Positions 33,680 to 40,027 of a DNA stretch of 40,027 bases are shown here, in pieces; positions within the stretch are counted from its first letter, which is position 1, and each line of letters opens with the position of its first letter. Where the stretch lies: the NCBI GenBank assembly GCA_902464295.1, contig CABQIW010000019.1, forward strand, positions 1 to 40,027, written 5' to 3'. The DNA is from an uncultured Eggerthella sp. (lineage in GTDB: Bacteria > Actinomycetota > Coriobacteriia > Coriobacteriales > Eggerthellaceae). Position numbers and translations under genes: made by a program. A model generated the notes under the pieces. The model was not told where the DNA came from. It saw only the letters and a program-made list of their open reading frames with translations, and ran no database searches.

Positions 33680-34651
33680 CTAGTTGTTCCAAGCTCGTTT
33701 GGCGTTGGCATCTGCCATCGCCTGGAGGTCGCTTCTCGACCAGGCAAGCGCCTCACGCATGAGATCATCCACGATCTGTTGTGCGGATTTCTCATCGCCG
33801 ATCAAGCACGCTACCTGGCCCGACATGAGCGAACCACCATCCACATCGCCCTGAACCGCCTTGCGCAGCGATCCCGCGAGCGCAGCCTCCACCTCATCGG
33901 CCGAGATGCGCGTATCGGCTTCCATCTTGCGAATGCCACGTGAGAACTTGTTCTTGAGCTGACGCACCGGGTGGCCATTATCGCGCCCCGTTACGATCGT
34001 GTCGGAATCCTTCGCAGCCAGGACCTTCTGCTTATAAGCCTCATGGATGCCGCATTCATGCGCCGTAAGGAAGCGCGTGCCGATCTGCACCGCTTCAGCG
34101 CCGAGTGCGAACGCCGCCACCAAGCCGCGCCCGTCTGCCACACCGCCGGCTGCGATGACCGGGATCGAGACCGCATCGCACACGGCGGGCGTGAGCGCCA
34201 TGGTGGTAAGCTCGCCGATGTGACCGCCCGCTTCACAGCCTTCTGCGATGACCGCATCGGCTCCGCAGCGTTCCATACGCTTCGCAAGTGCCGAAGAAGC
34301 CACGACCGGCACCACTTTCGCGCCAGCTTCCTTCCAGCGATCGATGTAGTTACCGGGATTGCCCGCACCCGTTGTAATAACGGGAACACGCAGTTCGGCA
34401 AGAAGTTCCGCAAGCTGCGGCGCTTCAGGATTCATGAGCATGATGTTCACGCCGAAGGGCTTATCGGTGAGCGTGCGCGCAAGTTCGACCTGCTCACGCA
34501 CCCAGGAAAGCGGCGCAGAGCCACAGGCGATGATGCCAAGACCGCCTGCATTGCTCACCGCTGCCGCCAAACGTGCATCTGCGATCCACGCCATGGCGCC
34601 TTGAATGATCGGCTGCTCGATGCCGAGCAGCTCGGTTACCCGTGTCTTCAT
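33680..34651 (-). CDS. fabK: Enoyl-ACP reductase II, FMN-dependent
   Basis: Last reduction step of the elongation cycle. A 323-residue TIM-barrel flavoprotein of the nitronate monooxygenase superfamily: IEQPIIQGAMAWIAD at the N terminus, His144 in AEGCEAGGHIGE (same position as the FabK active-site His of S. pneumoniae), and FMN phosphate-binding AAGGVADGRGLVAAFALGA with QIGTRF. The position between acpP and fabD is the classic Firmicutes fabK arrangement. No FabI is present in the window, so this organism is expected to be insensitive to FabI-type inhibitors if FabK is the only reductase. ATG at 34651, 18 bases after the acpP stop, with a weak GGAATAG ribosome site. Confidence 0.95.
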   Translation of the reverse strand: MKTRVTELLGIEQPIIQGAMAWIADARLAAAVSNAGGLGIIACGSAPLSWVREQVELARTLTDKPFGVNIMLMNPEAPQLAELLAELRVPVITTGAGNPGNYIDRWKEAGAKVVPVVASSALAKRMERCGADAVIAEGCEAGGHIGELTTMALTPAVCDAVSIPVIAAGGVADGRGLVAAFALGAEAVQIGTRFLTAHECGIHEAYKQKVLAAKDSDTIVTGRDNGHPVRQLKNKFSRGIRKMEADTRISADEVEAALAGSLRKAVQGDVDGGSLMSGQVACLIGDEKSAQQIVDDLMREALAWSRSDLQAMADANAKRAWNN

Positions 34652-34669
34652 GAGATCTATTCCGTACGC

Positions 34670-34888
34670 CTAGAGCTCTTCGATGTAAGTGACCAGCTGA
34701 CCGATGGTCTCGATGCCTTCCGGCTCGCCGAAATCGATGTCGAGCTCTTCTTCGAGGCTGCAGATGAGCTCAGCCATGTCGAGCGAATCGATGCCGAGGC
34801 CTTCGAGCGTCGCATCGAGCGTGACCGTTTCGGGCTCGATGTCGAGGTTTTCGTTGAGTACTTTTTGGATCGTGTCGAGAGTTGCCAT
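34670..34888 (-). CDS. acpP: Acyl carrier protein
   Basis: A 72-residue acidic carrier. The phosphopantetheine attachment residue is Ser35 in LGIDSLDMAELI, and helix pattern and length are standard. ATG at 34888 follows AGAAAGGA; the frame is open further upstream but into the regulator gene. It begins only 4 bases after the MarR-type gene stop, so the two are co-transcribed. Confidence 0.95.
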   Translation of the reverse strand: MATLDTIQKVLNENLDIEPETVTLDATLEGLGIDSLDMAELICSLEEELDIDFGEPEGIETIGQLVTYIEEL

Positions 34889-34892
34889 GGAA

Positions 34893-35369
34893 CTATCCTT
34901 TCTGTTCTTCCTTTTCAGCTTCATTATCGAAAAAGGCTTTCACCTTTCCAACTGCTTTTACGAACACCCCTTCTTCTTCTGGGGTAAGATCGGCAAGAGC
35001 GCTTTCCACCATCTTCTTGTGAAAAGCATCGTGAGCGCGCATGGCCTTGCGTCCTTTTGAGGTAAGCGCAACGAGCACTTGCCGGCGGTCTTTTTCACTC
35101 CGCTCACGCTTCACATAGCTGCGCTTCTCAAGCTTGTTGATCATGACCGTAAGCGTTGCGAGCGTGATACCCAAGCGGTTCGCGATGACCTTCATAGGAT
35201 TGGCCTCATGAAGGCCAACCGCGCAGATCGTGTGCAATTCTGCGATCGAAAGCCCTTCGGTAAGGCGGTTGTTGAGCGACCGCTCCTCGATACGCAAGAT
35301 CGAATTGAACGTGCTCGAGAGAAGCTCGTCGAGCGTCTTCAGCTCTTCTTTAGTGAGTGCGTTTTCCAT
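34893..35369 (-). CDS. MarR-family regulator, FabT-like
   Basis: A 158-residue winged-helix regulator: helix-turn-helix ANPMKVIANRLGITLATLTV and MINKLEKRSYVKRERSEKDR (recognition helix and wing). Position directly before acpP-fabK-fabD-fabG-fabF-fabZ matches FabT, the MarR repressor of fatty acid synthesis in streptococci and relatives, which senses long-chain acyl-ACP. That function is inferred from context. ATG at 35369 has AAGGA at 9 bases; an ATG at 35378 in frame overlaps the preceding stop but has no proper spacing. No site matching the published FabT consensus was found in front of the operon. Confidence 0.88.
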   Translation of the reverse strand: MENALTKEELKTLDELLSSTFNSILRIEERSLNNRLTEGLSIAELHTICAVGLHEANPMKVIANRLGITLATLTVMINKLEKRSYVKRERSEKDRRQVLVALTSKGRKAMRAHDAFHKKMVESALADLTPEEEGVFVKAVGKVKAFFDNEAEKEEQKG

Positions 35370-35374
35370 AGTGA

Positions 35375-36244
35375 TCATTCCTTATGGGGGAAGAGCGAAT
35401 CGGGGATCGTACCCATACCGAGCGCTCCCATACCAAGGTGGGTCGAAACGGTCGCACCGCACGAACAAGTACCACAATCGATATAGTCAATTCCCGCCTG
35501 TTCAAGGGCGCGTTTGAACTTCTCAACGCCCTTTTCGTTACGGGTATGACAGAACCTCACGCGTTGGATACCTTCTTCTTCGGTGATCGCTTTGAGCTTT
35601 TCGACGTACTTCTTGATAACGCCATTCATACCTTTTGCCTTATCGATCGCTTTGAGCACGCCACGCTCGTCGAAGGACATCATCGGTTTGATGTCGAGCA
35701 ACGTTGCCGCGTCGACCTCTTCAGCAGAAAGGCGACCACCCGCCAGCAGGTTGTCGAGCGTGCCGCAAGCGATGAAGAAACGGGTATGAGCGCGCGCATC
35801 CTTGACCGCTTGCGCCGTCTCCTGTGCTCTTGCCTCTGGATCGCGCATCTCGCACGCGAGCAATGCGAGCAGACCTTGGCCCGAACAGGCATTGAACGAA
35901 TCGATGACCTCAACGGGCACCTCGACCTGGTTTGCAGCTAAATTGGATGATTCGCTCGTTCCCGAAAGCACCGCAGCGATATGGATCGCGATGATCTCAT
36001 CAGCGCCCTCGGAGGCGAGCGCATTGTAGATATCCATGAACTCGGAAGGAGAAGGCTGCGAGGATTTCGGCAACGTATCAGAAGCGATCATCTTGTCATA
36101 GAACTCCTCAGAAGAGATCTCGACTTGATCTTTGAAGTGCTCGCCGCCAACTTCAACACTCAGCGGCACCGAAGTGATACCGAAGCGCGCGCACTCTTCC
36201 TCATTCAGGTCTGCTACTGAATCGACCACGATCGCAAAGCTCAT
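35375..36244 (-). CDS. DegV family fatty-acid-binding protein (FakB-like)
   Basis: A 289-residue EDD-fold protein: IVVDSVADLNEEE at the start, ISSEEFYDKM and TLPKSSQPSPSEFMDIYNAL (the Thr/Ser loop that binds the fatty acid carboxylate), and C-terminal HLGMGALGMG. DegV proteins known as FakB present exogenous or recycled fatty acids to the kinase FakA. Encoded directly upstream of a FabT-like regulator and the fab genes, with the regulator start overlapping its end, so a role in the same pathway is likely. ATG at 36244 is preferred over ATG at 36250 because TAAGG then sits 6 bases upstream. No fakA is seen in the window. Confidence 0.92.
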   Translation of the reverse strand: MSFAIVVDSVADLNEEECARFGITSVPLSVEVGGEHFKDQVEISSEEFYDKMIASDTLPKSSQPSPSEFMDIYNALASEGADEIIAIHIAAVLSGTSESSNLAANQVEVPVEVIDSFNACSGQGLLALLACEMRDPEARAQETAQAVKDARAHTRFFIACGTLDNLLAGGRLSAEEVDAATLLDIKPMMSFDERGVLKAIDKAKGMNGVIKKYVEKLKAITEEEGIQRVRFCHTRNEKGVEKFKRALEQAGIDYIDCGTCSCGATVSTHLGMGALGMGTIPDSLFPHKE

Positions 36245-36322
36245 ACTCATCCTTACTGTTGAACGAACGTCTAATTTTGATCAAGGCTCTTTACTTCACG
36301 AAAGCTGTTGACCTCTGTAAAG

Positions 36323-36359
36323 CAAAAAGACGACAAGAGCGCATGCTCTCGCCGTCTTT
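36323..36359 (-). terminator. Terminator after the zinc-ribbon gene
   Basis: A 15-bp stem with two G-T wobbles (36326-36340 with 36345-36359) around a GCAT loop, read on the minus strand and followed by TTTTTGC. It separates the zinc-ribbon gene from the degV/fab operon. Confidence 0.9.
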
Positions 36360-36377
36360 CACTCTATGGAATTTTAA

Positions 36378-36406
36378 TTAGATTGTCAAACTATTTGATA
36401 GTCTAA
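36378..36406. repeat. AT-rich imperfect palindrome after the zinc-ribbon stop codon
   Basis: Arms TTAGA/TCTAA and TCAAA/TTTGA are arranged symmetrically around CTA, with two mismatched positions per arm. It abuts the TAG of the zinc-ribbon gene and lies before its terminator. It could be an operator for a MarR-type protein or simply a weak hairpin. Confidence 0.5.
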
Positions 36407-36751
36407 CTACTTCTTCAGAAGCTTGAAGATACCGAATACCGCCGCTGCGATACCGATGAGCGCGAGCGGATTGGCCACGAGCTTGCGGCACGGGCACGCA
36501 GAAACGTTCTCGACCGTGATGGTTGAAGGTACCTGAGTGGTGCTCTTTTCGCTCTGAGCTGTTGCGAGCTGCTTCTCTGCAGCCTCCTTTGGTGCAGCGG
36601 CAGGCGCCTTCGCGGGCTTCGGCGCAGGAGCGGGTGCCTGAGGACAACCGGGCTTCTTAGCGGGCTGCGTGGAAGGCGCGCCACACTTCGGACAGGCCGG
36701 TGCATAGAGCGAATAACGCGCACCGCATTTTTCACAGATCTGTTCAACCAT
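36407..36751 (-). CDS. Small zinc-ribbon protein with Pro/Ala/Lys linker and C-terminal membrane anchor
   Basis: A 114-residue hypothetical protein. Residues 6-24 form a zinc ribbon (CEKCGARYSLYAPACPKCG), followed by a low-complexity linker of about 45 residues rich in Pro, Ala and Lys, and a C-terminal hydrophobic helix (ALIGIAAAVFGIFKLL) ending in LKK. A further cysteine pair, CPC, lies just before the helix. The layout is that of a tail-anchored protein with the zinc domain in the cytoplasm. ATG at 36751 has an AGGGGG ribosome site. It follows rlmKL by 67 bases on the same strand and has its own terminator. No function can be assigned. Confidence 0.85.
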   Translation of the reverse strand: MVEQICEKCGARYSLYAPACPKCGAPSTQPAKKPGCPQAPAPAPKPAKAPAAAPKEAAEKQLATAQSEKSTTQVPSTITVENVSACPCRKLVANPLALIGIAAAVFGIFKLLKK

Positions 36752-36818
36752 AAAAGATCCCCCTCATTCAGTTCAAACGCAGAAAAACGTGTAGGAACAT
36801 GGTATCACTCATCGTGTG

Positions 36819-39149
36819 TTAGAGGGTCGGGTAAGTGTTCTTGTGCGCGAGCCCATCTGTCTTTTGCAGGACATAGCAGAAATGGATCTTAGGGTTGCGC
36901 GCAAAATCTTCAGGGATGGTCTTCGCGGTGATGTCGCGCACCGTGATCCCCTGTTCGACAAGCGCGGCTTCATCGAGCTTGAATGAGCGCAGATTCCCCG
37001 AAAAGATGATGATGCCACCTGGGCGCAAGAGCTTCGACACATCACGCAAGAGATAGAAGTGATCGCGCTGAATATCCCACGTGAGCTTGCCCATCGCTTT
37101 GGAATTCGAGAAGGTGGGTGGGTCGACGAAGATAAGATCGTAGCGACGGATGCGGCCACCCTTCGCCTGGCGCGGATCCTTCTCCGCACGTACCCACGCG
37201 CGCACGTCTTCCTTGATGAAGCGATACGCAGACCCCGTGAAGCCGTTGCGCGCCATATTGCGCTTCGCCCAATCGAGATACGTCTGGGAAAGGTCGACCG
37301 TGGTCACGCTCTTCGCTCCCCCAGCTGCGGCATACACGCTCGCGCTTCCCGTGTACGCGAAGAGGTTGAGCACGTCCTTGCCCTTCGCTTGCGTGGCGAT
37401 GAAGCGGCGCGTTATGCGGTGGTCGAGGAACAATCCCACATCGAGATAGCTTGCCAGATCGAGCTCGAAGGTAAGCCCCGATTCCTGCGTGAGCACCGGC
37501 TTAGGAAGCGTTCGACCGCGCGCATATTGCCCGCCACCCTTCGCTTGCTTGCGCACGCGCGTAAACACCTGATCGCGGGGTATCTCGAGCACAGCTGTGG
37601 CAATGCGCACCGTATCTTCGAAGCGTCGATATGCCTTATGGGGATCGATCGATTTTGGCGCTTGATACTCCGAGATGAGCAGGTAGGGCACATCGAAGGT
37701 GCGCTCTATGTGTGTGGCGCGTACCTCCTCGCTTGCGAGGAACAGATCGATCGCGACCGCATAATCAGGAAGATCGGCATCGTAGAGGCGGAACGCGAAC
37801 ACCTGATTCTGCTCTGCCCACTTCTTGCGCGCTTTCGCATTCTTGCGCAGACGCGCCGCGAATTGGTCGGGATGATCGGAGAGCACGGGCACCACCACGT
37901 CCCTACCCGAAAGCGAAACGAGCGAAAGCGTCTTGTGCTCTGCTTGACCAAGCTGATAGGTGCGCACAGTGGTCTCAAGCGCACCATTGTACACGGCGCT
38001 TTCCGTGAAGGGTGTGGCACCAATATAATCATCGAAATGGATATCGGGCGTGATGACCGTGAGCGTCCAAGCATCGGGAAGCGCATCGAGGCCTTTTTGG
38101 AGTGCACCGTAGAAGACATCCAGATCGCGCGCCATCAAGCGCACGCCATAGGGAGGGTTTCCCACCACGCAACCTTGCGTGGCCTGTGCCACTCCGAAGC
38201 CCTCAAGCGTCGCTTCCATATCCGCGCAATTCGCGACCGCAAGATCGATGAAGCCCGCCAAGCCTACCCGCCCTGCTTGAGCACGAGCGATCTCGATCGC
38301 ACGCGGATCGATATCGCTTCCCACGATGCGTGGCATACGGGCAAGGCCTGCTTCAAGACGCGCATCCGCTTCAGCGAGCAGGCGCGCGAACACTTCAGGA
38401 TCGAACTGCCGCCAACCCGAAAAACCCCAATAATCGCGCAGGATACCCGGTGCCATATCGGCTACCATCATGGCGCCTTCGATCAGAAGCGTGCCGCCAC
38501 CACAGAACGGATCGATAAGAACACAATCCTGCGGCTCGAGCGTGCCCGCCCTTAAGCCCTCGACCACTCGGGCCCACGGACTCATCAGCAGCACTCCTGC
38601 TGCCAGGGCTTCCTTGAGCGGCGCTTGGACGTTCTCCCCTTCTTGGCGATACCCGCGCTTGTGAAGCGGCTCACCTGCAAGATCGATCGCGACCGTAGCC
38701 TTCTTCGCATGGATCGACACGTTGATCTGCACATCCGGGCGGTGCTTCGAAACCTCGGGGCGCTTGCCGGTTTGCGCGCGCAGTTCATCGCAGATCGCAT
38801 CCTTCACGCGCATGGCGGAAAACTGGGTGTTGCGCAGCTCCCGATTCGTCCCGTGCGCAGAGACCGCGATCGTAGCATCGGGGCCGATATGCTCCTGCCA
38901 GGAGATCGCTCGGGTCTGTTCGTAGAGTTCATCAGCACTCGCACATCCGATGCGTGCAAGCACGAGCAGCACACGCGAAGCGCTGCGAAGCCACAAGCAG
39001 GCGCGCAGCGCATCTTCGATGGTGCCGAAAAAGGCAACGCCCCCTTTAAGGGGGCGAATGCGCTTGATACCTTGGCTCTTCAGTTCTTCAGAAACGATCC
39101 GCTCGAAACCAGCTGGGCAGACCGCATAAAACTCGAGTGAGGCGTCCAT
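36819..39149 (-). CDS. rlmKL: Bifunctional 23S rRNA methyltransferase RlmKL
   Basis: A 776-residue fusion of two rRNA base methyltransferases, corresponding to RlmL (m2G2445) and RlmK (m7G2069) of E. coli. The N terminus is a THUMP domain (FYAVCPAGFERIVSEELKSQ to HAKKATVAIDLAGEPLHKRG). The RlmL half has DPFCGGGTLLIEGAMM and catalytic NPPYG in VVGNPPYGVRL. The RlmK half has LNLFAYTGSASVYAAAGGAK, VDLSQTYLDWAKRNMARNGF and the DPPTFS motif. It is about 70 residues longer than the 702-residue E. coli protein. The ATG at 39149 shares one base with the sigma factor stop (TAATG), implying coupled expression with that gene. Confidence 0.95.
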   Translation of the reverse strand: MDASLEFYAVCPAGFERIVSEELKSQGIKRIRPLKGGVAFFGTIEDALRACLWLRSASRVLLVLARIGCASADELYEQTRAISWQEHIGPDATIAVSAHGTNRELRNTQFSAMRVKDAICDELRAQTGKRPEVSKHRPDVQINVSIHAKKATVAIDLAGEPLHKRGYRQEGENVQAPLKEALAAGVLLMSPWARVVEGLRAGTLEPQDCVLIDPFCGGGTLLIEGAMMVADMAPGILRDYWGFSGWRQFDPEVFARLLAEADARLEAGLARMPRIVGSDIDPRAIEIARAQAGRVGLAGFIDLAVANCADMEATLEGFGVAQATQGCVVGNPPYGVRLMARDLDVFYGALQKGLDALPDAWTLTVITPDIHFDDYIGATPFTESAVYNGALETTVRTYQLGQAEHKTLSLVSLSGRDVVVPVLSDHPDQFAARLRKNAKARKKWAEQNQVFAFRLYDADLPDYAVAIDLFLASEEVRATHIERTFDVPYLLISEYQAPKSIDPHKAYRRFEDTVRIATAVLEIPRDQVFTRVRKQAKGGGQYARGRTLPKPVLTQESGLTFELDLASYLDVGLFLDHRITRRFIATQAKGKDVLNLFAYTGSASVYAAAGGAKSVTTVDLSQTYLDWAKRNMARNGFTGSAYRFIKEDVRAWVRAEKDPRQAKGGRIRRYDLIFVDPPTFSNSKAMGKLTWDIQRDHFYLLRDVSKLLRPGGIIIFSGNLRSFKLDEAALVEQGITVRDITAKTIPEDFARNPKIHFCYVLQKTDGLAHKNTYPTL

Positions 39150-40027
39150 TAATCTTCCAGATAATCCTTGAGCTTCTGGGAGCGAGAAGGATGGCGCAGT
39201 TTGGCGAGCGTCTTGCTCTCGATCTGGCGGATGCGCTCACGCGTGACGCCGAATTCACGGCCCACTTCTTCGAGCGTGCGCGGATGACCGTCTTCAAGGC
39301 CGAAACGCAGCGTGATGACCTTGCGTTCGCGCTCTGCCAAGCCCTCGAGCGTTTTCGCGAGCTGCTCTTGGAGCATGGAGAAGCTTGCTGCATCGGGCGG
39401 CACAACCGCAGCGTCGTCTTCGATGAAGTCGCCCAGCTGCGAGTCTTCCTCTTCGCCGATAGGCGTTTCAAGGCTGACCGGTTCCTGCGAGATCTTCTGG
39501 ATCTCACGAACGCGCTCAGGCGTGAGGCCCATCTCTTCAGCGATCTCTTCGGGGGTTGGTTCGCGACCGAGCGATTGCAGGAGCTGACGCTGAATGCGCA
39601 CGAGCTTGTTGATCGTCTCGACCATATGAACGGGAATGCGGATGGTGCGCGCCTGGTCTGCGATAGCGCGAGTGATAGCCTGACGGATCCACCAGGTGGC
39701 ATACGTGGAGAATTTGAAGCCCTTCGTATAGTCGAACTTCTCGACCGCGCGGATCAGACCGAGGTTACCTTCCTGGATAAGGTCCAAGAACAGCATGCCA
39801 CGACCCACATAGCGCTTCGCGATGGAGACCACCAAGCGTAAGTTCGCTTCGATGAGCTGCTGCTTTGCATCCAGACCTACCTGCTCGATACGGGAAAGGC
39901 GCCTGCGTTCGCGACGCTCGAGCGGCACACCGCCCTCTTCTTCCGACGCATCGAGCTGTGCCATAGCCTCGACACCCGCCTCGATCTTCATGGCGAGGTC
40001 GACCTCTTCGGCCGCCGTGAGCAGCGA
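39149..40027 (-). CDS. rpoD: Major RNA polymerase sigma factor, C-terminal part (5' end outside window)
   Basis: About 292 C-terminal residues of the housekeeping sigma70. The open frame continues to the window edge upstream of Met at 39991 (SLLTAAEEVDLAMKIEAG is region 1.2), so the gene is cut, not short. Region 2 is complete (LRLVVSIAKRYVGRGMLFLD, FSTYATWWIRQAITRAIADQ), followed by region 3 (RIPVHMVETINKLVRIQRQL, EIAEEMGLTPERVREIQKIS) and region 4.2 (TLEEVGREFGVTRERIRQIE, SKTLAKLRHPSRSQKLKDYL). It directs transcription from the TTGACA/TATAAT-like promoters seen in the window. Confidence 0.97.
   Translation of the reverse strand, partial: SLLTAAEEVDLAMKIEAGVEAMAQLDASEEEGGVPLERRERRRLSRIEQVGLDAKQQLIEANLRLVVSIAKRYVGRGMLFLDLIQEGNLGLIRAVEKFDYTKGFKFSTYATWWIRQAITRAIADQARTIRIPVHMVETINKLVRIQRQLLQSLGREPTPEEIAEEMGLTPERVREIQKISQEPVSLETPIGEEEDSQLGDFIEDDAAVVPPDAASFSMLQEQLAKTLEGLAERERKVITLRFGLEDGHPRTLEEVGREFGVTRERIRQIESKTLAKLRHPSRSQKLKDYLED

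Noticed and set aside
37059..38555. Plus-strand frame of 498 codons inside rlmKL
   Set aside because: Antisense shadow of a clearly conserved gene, no domain recognisable. The same applies to the 496-codon frame at 31040-32530 and the 448-codon frame at 27671-29017.

Overview
The window looks like chromosomal backbone of an anaerobic, moderately GC-rich actinobacterium, most likely a Coriobacteriia (Eggerthella/Slackia/Collinsella-like) gut or oral organism. This is inferred from the combination of a FabK-type fatty acid operon with a fused AccDA, a B. subtilis-type fumarate reductase/succinate dehydrogenase (CAB order), a housekeeping sigma factor and Gram-positive lipoproteins. Genus cannot be fixed from sequence reading alone. 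No CRISPR array, insertion sequence, phage gene or rRNA was seen. Both edges cut genes: carB on the left and the major sigma factor on the right.

Layout. (1) 1-2.9 kb: the 3' part of carB with a strong terminator, then tRNA-Asn with its own promoter and terminator. (2) 3.0-10.4 kb, minus strand: a six-gene operon of SAM methyltransferase, Dpp/Nik-type permease B, a permease C fused in frame to the substrate-binding lipoprotein, two ATPases and a MATE exporter. A membrane-anchored XRE regulator is divergent to it (10.8-11.8 kb). (3) 11.9-15.1 kb: a membrane-anchored C39-like peptidase divergent from an OmpR-type two-component system, sharing an intergenic region with phased repeats. (4) 15.2-17.7 kb: a six-TM membrane protein, a patatin-like phospholipase, a PaaI-type thioesterase and tRNA-Val. 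(5) 17.7-23.8 kb, minus strand: pstSCAB followed by phoB/phoR-like genes. PstS appears to be circularly permuted, and pstS and the regulator gene share a candidate Pho box. (6) 24.0-27.3 kb, minus strand: sdhC/frdC, sdhA/frdA, sdhB/frdB behind a promoter overlapped by a 21-bp palindrome. (7) 27.4-36.2 kb, minus strand: degV/fakB-like, marR/fabT-like, acpP, fabK, fabD, fabG, fabF, fabZ and a fused accDA whose N terminus carries what looks like a leftover biotin-carboxylase N domain. (8) 36.4-40.0 kb, minus strand: a tail-anchored zinc-ribbon protein, rlmKL, and the major sigma factor overlapping rlmKL by one base.

How the parts fit. The fatty acid cluster has its own candidate lipid-sensing regulator and a fatty-acid-binding DegV protein, so it probably balances synthesis against uptake of external fatty acids. 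It lacks fabH, accB and accC, which must lie elsewhere. The pst/pho block is a self-contained phosphate-starvation unit without phoU. The ABC importer/methyltransferase/MATE operon is the least understood part: it reads as import, chemical modification and export of a small molecule, substrate unknown. The most notable observations are the permuted PstS, the permease-lipoprotein fusion with an internal ribosome binding site, and the biotin-carboxylase-like domain on AccDA.
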